From positions 1 to 28,536 of IMG/VR virus record IMGVR_UViG_3300049440_000145: a stretch of DNA of 28,536 bases; one strand, written 5' to 3'. The notes beneath the pieces are model-generated. The model was not told the origin of the DNA. It saw only the letters and a program-made list of their open reading frames with translations, and ran no database searches. This document shows positions 6,685 to 13,206 of this stretch, piece by piece (the stretch's first letter is position 1; every line of letters begins with the position of its first letter). Source of the stretch: a virus. Made by a program: the position numbers and the translations under genes.

Positions 6685-6852
6685 ATGTCGGACGCAAACA
6701 TCGCCGCAATCGCCCGCCGCGTGGCGGTGGCCGCAGCCATCAGCGGTTACGAAAGGCACAACGAAAGCAAAAAAGACTTCCTGGCGGCGCTGACAGAACT
6801 TTGCGAAGCGGTGAAGCTGGAACGCGGCGAACAAAAGGAAAAGCCCCAATGA
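6685..6852 (+). CDS. Small helical protein between exonuclease and annealase
   Basis: This 55-aa gene is easily missed. It starts at the ATG directly after the exonuclease stop and ends with a TGA that overlaps the ATG of the Bet gene (ATGA, 6849-6852). The protein begins MSDANIAAIARRVAVAAAIS and continues into a helical, charged C-terminus. The tight fit between two recombination genes and reading-frame-perfect junctions support it strongly. No family is recognised. Single-strand binding or partner protein roles are possible from position only. Confidence 0.72.
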   Translation: MSDANIAAIARRVAVAAAISGYERHNESKKDFLAALTELCEAVKLERGEQKEKPQ

Positions 6853-7796
6853 ACAAATCACAAGCCGTTGCGATTTATCAGACACGCTTGCCGTTGCCCG
6901 CCCGCATGGATGCCGAATTCTGGCAGATATTATGCGAAGTGATTTTTCCGACATCGGATGACCCGCGTTCCATCGTGCTGGCGGTGGCCTACTGCAACAA
7001 ACGCAACCTGGATATTCTAAAGCGCCCTGTGAATATTGTGCCGATGTGGAATGCAAAGCTGCGCAAGGAAGTTGACACCATTTGGCCGAGCATCAACGAA
7101 ACGCAAATCACCGCCGCCCGCACGGGCGAATGGGTTGGCCTGGACGCGCCCGTGCTGGGAAAAATGGTCACGCAAACTTTCACCGGCAGACGCAAAGACC
7201 GCGATGGCGGCTGGTCTGATGCCAGCGTGACGGTCACGTTTCCAGAATGGGCCAGCGTGACCGTGTATCGCTTGAAGCATGGCGTGCGCTGCGCATTCAC
7301 GGGTGACCCGCCTTACTGGCTGGAAGCCTATGGTCGCATCGCTGGCGGTGTGCTGCCCAACGGCACCTGGCAGAAGCGGCCCATCGGCCAGCTTATCAAA
7401 GTTGCGAAAGCCGCCGCGTTGCGTGCCGCGTTTCCAGAGGAAGGCACCGGCCCAACCGATGACGAAATGGGCGGCGGCATCCTGCAAGACGATTTGCCGG
7501 AAACGGTGGAACGCACGCCGATTGCGCAAGCCACCACCGCACCCGTGGATGACGAAATTCTGGACCCAGCCCCGATGGGCAAAACCACTGATGAAAGCTG
7601 GCGCGAATGGGGTGCAAGATTTATTGCCCGCGTCCGCGCCGCCAGCGATGAAGCCATTGTGGATGCTTGGATGGCTTCAAACAAAGACAGCCTGGACGCA
7701 ATGGAAAAAGCTGAGCCGAAAATTCATGCCAACCTGATGCACTCGATTAATAAACACCGTCTGACGTTGGTGGATGAAACGGCAGCGGTGGAATGA
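6849..7796 (+). CDS. bet: Bet/RecT-family single-strand annealing protein
   Basis: This 315-aa protein has the Bet layout. DAEFWQILCEVIFPTSDDPR (21-40) is followed by AVAYCNKRNLDILKRPVNIV (45-64) and PMWNAK, the family's signature around the conserved N-x-D-P/K-R-P core. Residues 110-200 include EWASVTVYRL and a C-F-T-G-D-P-P-x-W segment with KRPIGQLIKVAKAAALRAAF (about 177-196), typical of Bet proteins. They anneal complementary single strands during recombination and work with the upstream exonuclease. ATG 6849 is chosen because AAGGAAAAG precedes it and the longer frame upstream belongs to the 55-aa gene. The C-terminal third is acidic and less conserved. Confidence 0.92.
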   Translation: MNKSQAVAIYQTRLPLPARMDAEFWQILCEVIFPTSDDPRSIVLAVAYCNKRNLDILKRPVNIVPMWNAKLRKEVDTIWPSINETQITAARTGEWVGLDAPVLGKMVTQTFTGRRKDRDGGWSDASVTVTFPEWASVTVYRLKHGVRCAFTGDPPYWLEAYGRIAGGVLPNGTWQKRPIGQLIKVAKAAALRAAFPEEGTGPTDDEMGGGILQDDLPETVERTPIAQATTAPVDDEILDPAPMGKTTDESWREWGARFIARVRAASDEAIVDAWMASNKDSLDAMEKAEPKIHANLMHSINKHRLTLVDETAAVE

Positions 7797-8062
7797 TGGC
7801 CCGCTATAACAACTATCCGTTTGACGAAATCGTGCGGGCGGCGGTGCCGATAATTGAACGCGGCGAATTCGACGTGTTCCAGAAATTCACGTGCCAGCAC
7901 TGCGGCGAACGGCTGACGATGGCAACGCCAAATATGTTGTATATGAAAGGCGATTGCGACAGGTGCGGCAAGCAAACCGACATCGCCCGACGCGGTTGCA
8001 ATTATTGCTTGGTGAGCAAAAGCCCGGTCATGCGCAAGCTACTGCAAAGGTACAGCGCATGA
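7793..8062 (+). CDS. Six-cysteine zinc-ribbon-like hypothetical protein
   Basis: This 89-aa protein has three CxxC pairs (C34/C37, C55/C58, C69/C72), enough for one or two zinc ribbons. It overlaps the Bet stop by ATGA (7793-7796) and the next gene by ATGA (8059-8062). The Cys pairs point to a metal-stabilised fold, possibly nucleic-acid binding. Cotranscription with exo and bet suggests an accessory role, but no family is recognised. Confidence 0.75.
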   Translation: MMARYNNYPFDEIVRAAVPIIERGEFDVFQKFTCQHCGERLTMATPNMLYMKGDCDRCGKQTDIARRGCNYCLVSKSPVMRKLLQRYSA

Positions 8063-8499
8063 TGATGTCCGTCATCAAAAACGGCTTGATTGCGCACGAT
8101 GACGAAGCCCGCGCATTGCTGAGCAAATTAAAAATCGGCGCGTTGGTGGACGTGGATGTGCTTAACCCCATCCACACAAAATTTCACGCCAAGATGATGG
8201 CGGCAATTGCCGCGCTCGCCAAAGCCAGCGGAATGACAGAAAAAGCCATGCGCACGAAACTGCTGGTGCTGACCGGGCGCTTTCAAATGGTGCCCATCAC
8301 CCCGCAGAAAAAAGTGCTGGTGGCTGATAGTATGTCACGCAGCGCCATGACCGAAACGGAACGCGAAACGTTTTGGACTGAATTGTGCGAAGTGGTGCAT
8401 AGTCAGCTTTTGCCGATGGTGGATGACCACACCGCCGATGAAATCCGCCCGATGTTTGATGCGAAGCAAACAGAGGAAACCGAAAATGAAAGCGCTTAA
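8059..8499 (+). CDS. DUF1367-like phage protein (putative)
   Basis: This 146-aa protein starts at an ATG overlapping the preceding stop; the longer open frame upstream is a shadow. The arrangement is a short N-terminal strand segment, KLKIGALVDVDVLNPIHTKFHAKMMAAIA (26-54), then a helical middle, and SMSRSAMTETERETFWTELC in the C-terminal half. From memory this recalls DUF1367/NinB-neighbourhood phage proteins (R-FHxKffal... then ...SisfaxmxexeFexly). That similarity is by eye only. It belongs to the recombination/accessory operon, and the exact function is unknown. Confidence 0.7.
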   Translation: MMMSVIKNGLIAHDDEARALLSKLKIGALVDVDVLNPIHTKFHAKMMAAIAALAKASGMTEKAMRTKLLVLTGRFQMVPITPQKKVLVADSMSRSAMTETERETFWTELCEVVHSQLLPMVDDHTADEIRPMFDAKQTEETENESA

Positions 8500-8689
8500 C
8501 CTTTCGATCTACACCGGCAACGATGACACCGGCCACAAAGTTACCATGACGGCTGAATTTGAAAACCACGAAGACGCGGTGCGCTTCCACGAAGGCATTG
8601 CAAAGTTGTGCCGCGATGTGTCGCACCCGACAAAATCGCTGGTGCCGTCCAGGTGGCCTGGGCTGCAAAGAATGATTGCAAATGACTGA
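8486..8689 (+). CDS. Small hypothetical protein
   Basis: This 67-aa protein starts at ATG 8486 with AGAGGA eight bases upstream, overlapping the previous gene by 14 bases. The sequence shows alternating strands (LNLSIYTGNDDTGHKVTMTA) followed by a helix (EDAVRFHEGIAKLCRDV). No family is recognised. Strong ribosome-binding site and tight packing support it. Confidence 0.65.
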   Translation: MKALNLSIYTGNDDTGHKVTMTAEFENHEDAVRFHEGIAKLCRDVSHPTKSLVPSRWPGLQRMIAND

Positions 8690-8906
8690 CGCCACCGAAA
8701 CCAAAATCAAAGATTTGCGGCGCGGTGATCGCGTTGAATTGATTGATGGCAGTATCGCAATCATTCGCGGTGTTGAACCGATACCGATTATAGACACCAG
8801 CAAAGGCGCTGGCGGCGCTTACATGGTGCGCTGGTCAAACAGCCGTGGCCAGGTGCATTGCGACATCGTGGCGGGCAACCACGCAATGGATGTGCTGGGA
8901 AAATAA
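8682..8906 (+). CDS. Small beta-rich hypothetical protein
   Basis: This 74-aa protein starts at ATG 8682, overlapping the previous stop by eight bases; a TTG six bases earlier is less likely. The segment IKDLRRGDRVELIDGSIAII resembles the opening of small SH3/KOW-like barrels. The next gene begins directly at its stop. Function is unknown. Confidence 0.65.
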   Translation: MTDATETKIKDLRRGDRVELIDGSIAIIRGVEPIPIIDTSKGAGGAYMVRWSNSRGQVHCDIVAGNHAMDVLGK

Positions 8907-9284
8907 ATGCGCAAAGCCTTTGCCGAAAAGATTGAAGCTGGCCGCATCGTGAATGGCTTTTTTGCCACCGTGCGCGGCCAGCCATTCGGCGCGTTTTTGG
9001 TGCAAGGGCCATGCGGGCGCGAATTGAACATTATTGCCAGCGATGGCGTGGACCCTGACCCGAAACTAAATGGCTGGCAGCACGTTTCGGTGTCGGTGCA
9101 AGGCAAGCACCCGCCCAACTGGCAGGAAATGAATTGGGTGAAAGAACACTTTTGGGATGACGATGAAACGGTGGTGCAGTTTCACCCGAAGCGGTCCAGC
9201 TACGTCAACATTCACCCGAATTGTTTGCACCTTTGGCGGCGCACTGACGTTGACTATGAACTGCCGCCGACACTGTTGGTGTGA
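8907..9284 (+). CDS. Conserved phage hypothetical protein (DUF7694-like)
   Basis: This 125-aa protein begins at the base after the preceding stop. Its second half is distinctive: WQHVSVSVQG, PPNWQEMNWVKEHFWDDDET, VVQFHPKRSSYVNIHPNCLH and LWR. I recall this HP-x-x-x-YVN-x-HPNCLHLWR signature from a conserved phage family (DUF7694). The clustered His, Cys and Trp suggest metal or nucleotide binding, but no activity is known. It belongs to the rightward accessory operon. Confidence 0.8.
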   Translation: MRKAFAEKIEAGRIVNGFFATVRGQPFGAFLVQGPCGRELNIIASDGVDPDPKLNGWQHVSVSVQGKHPPNWQEMNWVKEHFWDDDETVVQFHPKRSSYVNIHPNCLHLWRRTDVDYELPPTLLV

Positions 9285-9286
9285 CG

Positions 9287-9475
9287 ATGTTTAGTGACCA
9301 GGCCAAACTGAAATGCGTTGAACGCGAGTTGGCGTTGCGTAGAAACGTGTACCCGAAATGGGTGGCGCAGGGAAAAATGACACAAGCCGCCGCCGAAAAA
9401 GAAATACAAACACTGGAAGACATCGCCAATGATTATCGCGGGAAAATCAGCGCCAGCTTGTTCGCCGCCGGTTGA
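9287..9475 (+). CDS. Small conserved helical phage protein
   Basis: This 62-aa protein starts MFSDQAKLKCVERELALRRN and continues with VYPKWVAQGKMTQAAAEKEI. This pattern is common in small phage proteins of unknown function. A GTG at 9281, overlapping the previous stop, would add two residues. It is almost entirely helical. Confidence 0.7.
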   Translation: MFSDQAKLKCVERELALRRNVYPKWVAQGKMTQAAAEKEIQTLEDIANDYRGKISASLFAAG

Positions 9476-9710
9476 TGATGCGGAAGTCAGTCTGCTTGAC
9501 CAGTTGAAATGGGTCACGTTTGGCTATGACCCGGCTGACGTGTTTGTGGCACTCGCCATTCTGATGACCGAAAACGTGGTGACCAACACCAAAAGCAAAC
9601 ACGATGCGCTGCAATTGCTGGCGGGCACCGTCATGCGCATAGCCGAAGACATCGACAGGGATTATGAGGCGATCAAAGCCAGTGTAACAACCAGCGGGAA
9701 GGCATCCTGA
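9429..9710 (+). CDS. Small hypothetical protein
   Basis: This 93-aa frame overlaps the preceding gene by 47 bases because no better start is present downstream. The first 20 residues may not be native. The remainder (DQLKWVTFGYDPADVFVALA and onward) is helical with balanced composition. Its stop TGA shares a base with the ATG of the next gene, which supports real translation. No family is recognised. Confidence 0.6.
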   Translation: MIIAGKSAPACSPPVDDAEVSLLDQLKWVTFGYDPADVFVALAILMTENVVTNTKSKHDALQLLAGTVMRIAEDIDRDYEAIKASVTTSGKAS

Positions 9711-9997
9711 TGGCAGTATTGACCAGGCGTGAAGGTAAACTGATTGCGCGAATTGTTGACCGCGCAACTACGATTGCGCGTGAAGCTGGCGTGCGCCCTG
9801 GCCGCATCAATCTTTTCATCGGGCTTAGTCTTGCACACAAGCACATGCCGCTGAATTTGGATGTGTTGGCCGACGCTAATGACGTAACGCTGGCGCACGA
9901 TGTCTTCGGCATTATGCGGCACCTGGACCCAAAGACAGGCGAGTTGCGCGATTGCTTCGTACCGCGCACTGCGCAGTTTCAACACAAAGTGGAGTAA
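9710..9997 (+). CDS. Small hypothetical protein (possible DUF6874-like)
   Basis: This 95-aa protein is coupled to the previous gene by TGATG. LTRREGKLIARIVDRATTIA followed by GVRPGRINLFIGLSLAHKHM gives a helix-rich fold. The later LANDVTLAHDVFGIM-type segment (actual residues ADANDVTLAHDVFGIMRHLD) recalls a small phage family that I know as DUF6874, from memory and unverified. A ribosome-binding site for the next gene lies over its end. Confidence 0.65.
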   Translation: MAVLTRREGKLIARIVDRATTIAREAGVRPGRINLFIGLSLAHKHMPLNLDVLADANDVTLAHDVFGIMRHLDPKTGELRDCFVPRTAQFQHKVE

Positions 9998-10002
9998 CCG
10001 CC

Positions 10003-10623
10003 ATGCACACCGACATCATCAAAATGACGCGGCACGAAGCGGCAACGCTTCACCGTGAATACAAAAAGCACGTTGCATATTCGCAACCGATTGATTGGGA
10101 AATTCAGCGGGCTTATTTTCTGATGGCCAAAGGCAAGGTGATTATCCGCGCCATTGAAAGCATCAAGCAAGCCGGATTGAACCGCGAATTTTTGCCCAAG
10201 CTGGCGCTGACACCGGCCAGCGCTGCGCACTGCCAGCTTGAACGATACAGCGATGGCCAGATAAGCATGGCCCCGATATTTCCCGGCAAGCGCTGGCCGC
10301 AGCGTGGCGGCAAGCACAACCTTTCATTCCGGCAAAACACTTTCGTCTTTCCCCGCGACAGCTTCCCGATGGCCTGGGATGGCAAGCGCCGCAGTGAACG
10401 CAGCGAACACCAGGCCATCGTGCCCATCGCGCCGCTGCACTTGCGCCCGAAACGCGGGCTGCAAAACTATCACGTGTTGTGGGAAGCCGAATGGCAACCG
10501 ATACCGCCGCGTGACCCGTACCTGTTGCGCCGCATCGGCAAAGCCGACTTGTGGCTGGTGGTGGCGCATTGGGAATTGACCGAAGTGGAACGGGCGGCGC
10601 TCGCAACCAGGATTGCAACGTAA
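10003..10623 (+). CDS. Hypothetical protein of 206 residues
   Basis: ATG 10003 is preceded by GGAG eight bases away; the frame continues upstream only as a shadow of the previous gene. The N-terminal half is helical (HEAATLHREYKKHVAYSQPI). The C-terminal half is rich in Trp, Pro and Arg and contains NYHVLWEAEWQPIPPRDPYL followed by LLRRIGKADLWLVVAHWELT. The pattern H-x-L-W-E-A-x-W-x-x-x-P-P-x-D-P-x-L-L suggests a conserved family, perhaps nucleic-acid associated, but none is named. It precedes the structured leader of the Xis-like gene. Confidence 0.72.
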   Translation: MHTDIIKMTRHEAATLHREYKKHVAYSQPIDWEIQRAYFLMAKGKVIIRAIESIKQAGLNREFLPKLALTPASAAHCQLERYSDGQISMAPIFPGKRWPQRGGKHNLSFRQNTFVFPRDSFPMAWDGKRRSERSEHQAIVPIAPLHLRPKRGLQNYHVLWEAEWQPIPPRDPYLLRRIGKADLWLVVAHWELTEVERAALATRIAT

Positions 10624-10629
10624 CAACAG

Positions 10630-10752
10630 TTTGGCGTTGCCACCGAAAGCACGCCAAAGGTGCCCAGCGGCGACACGGTGGATGGTCCACCAACCGAAGT
10701 CAGGGATGGCTAACGGTATTACCAACGCCGTCGCTGGGCATTTTAAGGCACC
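10630..10752 (+). promoter_or_regulatory. Structured RNA leader with competing pairings before the Xis-like gene
   Basis: Hairpin 1 pairs TTTGGCGT (10630-10637) with ACGCCAAA (10651-10658). A second element is closed by nine perfect pairs, TGCCCAGCG (10661-10669) with CGCTGGGCA (10732-10740), followed at once by TTTT. Inside it is hairpin GGTGGA-TGG-TCCACC (10677-10691). Alternatives exist: GGCGTTG (10633-10639) can pair with CAACGCC (10723-10729), and GGTGCC (10659-10664) with GGCACC (10747-10752), which includes part of the AAGG ribosome-binding site of the next gene. This suggests attenuation or translational control, or a terminator with a branched loop. It matches no riboswitch I know. 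Confidence 0.5.
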
Positions 10753-10968
10753 ATGAAAAAAGAAAAACCGCAGCTAGATGATTTACTGACCGTGCCGGAA
10801 GCGGCGGCGGCGCTCAAAGTTGGGCGCGGCACGCTTGACAATTGGCGCGTGCTTGGCGCTGGCCCGCGCTACGTCAAATTTGGCCGTCACGTGCGGTATT
10901 CCAAAAATGATTTGGCCGCCTGGGTGGCGGCCAAAACACGTCAATCAACATCGCAGCCAGTTGATTAG
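10753..10968 (+). CDS. Excisionase/AlpA-like HTH_17 protein
   Basis: This 71-aa protein has DDLLTVPEAAAALKVGRGTL (9-28) then DNWRVLGAGPRYVKFGRHVR (29-48) and YSKNDLAAWVA, the standard excisionase-family winged HTH with the conserved GP-x-Y-x-K-x-G-x-x-V-R-Y segment. Such proteins either direct excision or regulate int. It lies tail-to-tail with the secreted protein/integrase pair, overlapping by four bases at the 3' end. It is the better candidate for the phage excisionase. Its AAGG ribosome-binding site lies within the structured leader. Confidence 0.83.
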   Translation: MKKEKPQLDDLLTVPEAAAALKVGRGTLDNWRVLGAGPRYVKFGRHVRYSKNDLAAWVAAKTRQSTSQPVD

Positions 10969-11306
10969 TAGCCGTCGCGCCGCATCAATTCAGCGATTTC
11001 GTCAAATTTTGCAACGCCCGCCTGTTGGCACGTTGTCTGCACACAAATTTCACGCAAGCCCACCGGCTTTGTTGTGGATGTGAATGTGCAAGACGCATTA
11101 ATTATCCCTTCAAAATTCATCCGCACCCGTGGCGGTGTGAGGTTTGAAAAATCTTGCACCGTGGCTGGCTTGACCGTGTTGGCATCGCCAGCCTTCATTT
11201 GCCAATGTGCCAACGCGACTTTGCACGCATGTACTAGCAGTGTGTCTTCCGCCAGGGCGGGTGATGTGCCCGTCAGCAACAGCGCAAGTAAAACAGTGTT
11301 TTTCAT
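10965..11306 (-). CDS. Small secreted protein with four cysteines
   Basis: This 113-aa protein starts at ATG 11306 after a strong AAGGAAAC ribosome-binding site. Residues 1-19 (MKNTVLLALLLTGTSPALA) are a classic Sec signal peptide with an ALA cleavage site, so the mature protein would be periplasmic. The mature part has four Cys (28, 73, 88, 93), consistent with two disulfides, and ends in a helical, charged tail. It follows the integrase by 22 bases in the same direction, so it may be expressed in the lysogen. Possible roles are a lysogenic-conversion or superinfection-exclusion factor; this is inference. No family is recognised. Confidence 0.8.
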   Translation of the reverse strand: MKNTVLLALLLTGTSPALAEDTLLVHACKVALAHWQMKAGDANTVKPATVQDFSNLTPPRVRMNFEGIINASCTFTSTTKPVGLREICVQTTCQQAGVAKFDEIAELMRRDGY

Positions 11307-11328
11307 TTTGTTTCCTTTTGTGTTTCGA

Positions 11329-12579
11329 TTAAGCGGTTTTGCGGAAAGCCACCACGTTGCCGCCCCGCTTCGGCTTGATGTCACCGCCAGCACGAATGCG
11401 CTTTAGCGCTTTGTCCAACACCACCAGCGCCGCCGCTTTGTCATCCTGGTAGGCATAGACTTCATTCGGGTCATAGACGCCGACAATGCCGCCCTGGATG
11501 TGGCCCAGCACCTTTTCGGCATACTCTTTCAGCACGCCATTCTGGCCCATGATGAAGCGTGCCGTGCGGCGCAAATCGTGATGCCGCCAAGCTGGAAACG
11601 GTTTGCGTCCGGTGCGCTTGCGGATTTCCGCCAGCTTTTTGTCCAGGGCTTTTTTGGCTTTTGAAAAGCCCTTGAAATCCGTTTCGCCGCCATCACTGGA
11701 AAACACGTAAGGGCTGTTGTTGTTTTTAATCAGCGCCAGCATGGTGTCGGTCAGCGTGACCAGGTGTGGGTGCTTGCCGCCTTTGTTGCGTTCCTTTGGG
11801 ATTATCCATTCGCGGCCTTTGACTTCGCTGCGCTTCATTTCCGATGGCATCCGCAGCCTGGTCGCGCTGAAAAACAGCATGTGGACAAACGGGCGATAAC
11901 AAAGTGGCGTTGACCCTTCGGCATGGCATTCGTCCAGTGCCAGAAACACGTCGCGGATTTCTTCGGCATCCAGCATCCGTTCACGCACGTTGCTTTTGCC
12001 ACCCATGCCTTTAACGATGGGCGAACGGAAATCGTCATCATCCGCCTTGGCGGCATACCAATTGAAAGCCTTGCGCACCCAGGCCAGCGTGCGGTTTGCC
12101 TGGGTGGGCGCACGCTCGCGGATTATATTCAGCATCCGGTTGATGTCGCTTTTTTTGACATCGTAAATGACCATGTTGCCGATGGCTGGGCGCACGTCCA
12201 ATTTGAACGCGCCCACCGCCTGGTGGCCGGATTTGATTTTTGCGAAGTGTTCTTTTTCAACCAGGTCCAGCAGGGCATTGACTGTTTTGCCGCCACGGTT
12301 GCGGGTCTGCTGTTTTTCCTGGTGCGGGTCACGCCCGTCAGCGATTTCGCCGCCACGCTTGACGGCCAGCTTGCGGGCCACGTCCGGTGTGATGCGATTG
12401 AACAAGCCAAGCACCGTTTCCTTCGGCTTCCCGTCTTTGCGGTATTTCAAAATGAAGGTGATGCCGCTGCCGTATTTACGCGCCGTGAAACCCTGAATTT
12501 TGTCATCGGTGATAAGGCTGGCATCCAGTTGGCCGTTGGCCAATTTGGTGCAATTGGCCTTGTTAATTCTTAGCTGCAT
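11329..12579 (-). CDS. int: Tyrosine recombinase integrase
   Basis: This 416-aa P4-like integrase has an N-terminal arm-binding region (about 1-90, with the GLFNRITPDVARKLAVKRGG segment), a core-binding SAM-like domain (about 95-190), and a catalytic domain. The latter shows Arg in SATRLRMPSEM (near 241-243), the Lys-containing KERNKGGKHPHLVTL (262-276), HHDLRR (333-338, the H-x-x-R box), LGH at 358-360 and the likely nucleophile Tyr369 in GVYDPNE. It catalyses site-specific integration and, with Xis, excision. It reads leftward into the secreted-protein gene. Upstream lies the CCCCTT repeat region and then tRNA-Lys, a common layout for attP. Confidence 0.95.
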   Translation of the reverse strand: MQLRINKANCTKLANGQLDASLITDDKIQGFTARKYGSGITFILKYRKDGKPKETVLGLFNRITPDVARKLAVKRGGEIADGRDPHQEKQQTRNRGGKTVNALLDLVEKEHFAKIKSGHQAVGAFKLDVRPAIGNMVIYDVKKSDINRMLNIIRERAPTQANRTLAWVRKAFNWYAAKADDDDFRSPIVKGMGGKSNVRERMLDAEEIRDVFLALDECHAEGSTPLCYRPFVHMLFFSATRLRMPSEMKRSEVKGREWIIPKERNKGGKHPHLVTLTDTMLALIKNNNSPYVFSSDGGETDFKGFSKAKKALDKKLAEIRKRTGRKPFPAWRHHDLRRTARFIMGQNGVLKEYAEKVLGHIQGGIVGVYDPNEVYAYQDDKAAALVVLDKALKRIRAGGDIKPKRGGNVVAFRKTA

Positions 12580-12647
12580 GGTGAGTTGTTCCCCGTTGAT
12601 TTGTTACACGCAGCGTGACTTTTATCGAAAAATCAGTGGGCCGTCCA

Positions 12648-12671
12648 CCCCTTCGCTGCCCCTTCGCATGA
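12648..12671 (+). repeat. CCCCTTC double-unit repeat, copy 1
   Basis: Two CCCCTTCG units start at 12648 and 12659, 11 bases apart. The block matches 12866-12889 with two differences. Candidate integrase arm-type site. Confidence 0.65.
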
Positions 12672-12865
12672 GCATGAAACGCTGGGAAACAAGGGGAAAC
12701 AGCCAACAGCGATGAAATGCCTGGATACCAGCGGTTTTATTGATTGTTTCGATGTTTTTGTGTGCTGTCAGTAACTTAATCAGTAGGGCGAAATAAAACT
12801 TTTAATCAGGTGGCCGATGCCAAAAGTGGCTGTGGCACAAGGGGTTTTGAAAGCCGAGTTTTGCG

Positions 12866-12889
12866 CCCCTTCACTGCCCCTTCGGATGA
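12866..12889 (+). repeat. CCCCTTC double-unit repeat, copy 2
   Basis: CCCCTTC units start at 12866 and 12877, keeping the 11-base spacing of copy 1. Together with the opposite-strand units at 12691 and 12839 this gives six copies around a presumed core. Confidence 0.65.
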
Positions 12890-12931
12890 AATCGGTTTTA
12901 AAAGGGAAATCGTCACGTCGCGTGTAACTGT

Positions 12932-13005
12932 GGACCCGTAGCACAACGGTAGTGCATCCGACTTTTAATCGGCTGACGAAGGTTCAACTCCTTCCGGGTC
13001 CACCA
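12932..13005 (+). tRNA. tRNA-Lys (UUU) with encoded CCA
   Basis: A complete 74-base cloverleaf folds by eye. Acceptor stem GGACCCG/CGGGTCC; D stem GCAC/GTGC; anticodon loop CTTTTAA with anticodon TTT at 12964-12966; anticodon stem four pairs plus a T-C mismatch at 27/43; T stem GAAGG/CCTTC with loop TTCAACT; discriminator A and an encoded CCA (13003-13005). It reads AAA and AAG lysine codons. It is intact, so it is more likely a phage-carried tRNA than an att fragment, although its anticodon region shares ten bases with the nearby attP-like core. Confidence 0.93.
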
Positions 13006-13061
13006 CCGCTTCACACACCCGTGATTTGCCATCGCGAAACTTACACGGCACGTTTAACTTG

Positions 13062-13077
13062 TACGTCTTATGACGTA
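13062..13077. promoter_or_regulatory. Perfect palindrome TACGTC-TTAT-GACGTA
   Basis: The six-base arms are perfect around a four-base centre, in the 200-base gap between the tRNA and the first rightward accessory gene. It could be an operator for that cluster. The rest of 13006-13206 holds no gene or strong promoter that I can see, apart from a tandem TGCAATGCAATGCA-like stretch near 13102-13114. Confidence 0.4.
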
Positions 13078-13206
13078 ACAACTTAGTCTAAACGGGTTAC
13101 GTGCAATGCAATGCAGTGGCGGGTGACGCAGCCCACAACAATTAAAAATAACAACGCAAGGTGCCGCGCCTAGTCCAGCCGCCACGCAAATGTGCAGGGT
13201 GGAAGC

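Larger units (their letters stand above)
12580..12931. other. attP-like region between integrase and tRNA-Lys
   Basis: This 352-base gap has no gene. Imperfect 24-bp direct repeats lie at 12648-12671 and 12866-12889, each made of two CCCCTTC units 11 bases apart. Two further copies in the opposite direction (AAGGGG) lie at 12691-12696 and 12839-12844. Between them, TTAATCAG occurs at 12776-12783 and 12802-12809, and ACTTTTAATC (12798-12807) is identical to the tRNA-Lys anticodon-loop region (12961-12970). Arm-like sites flanking a short core is the usual attP plan. The core assignment is inference. Confidence 0.55.

Noticed and set aside
10661-10740. Possible second tRNA or known ribozyme.
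   Set aside because: The element lacks D, anticodon and T arms of proper size and no ribozyme core was recognised.
12932-13005. tRNA-Lys read as a residual attL/attR fragment.
   Set aside because: The cloverleaf is complete with CCA, and phage genes lie on both sides, so an intact phage-carried gene fits better.
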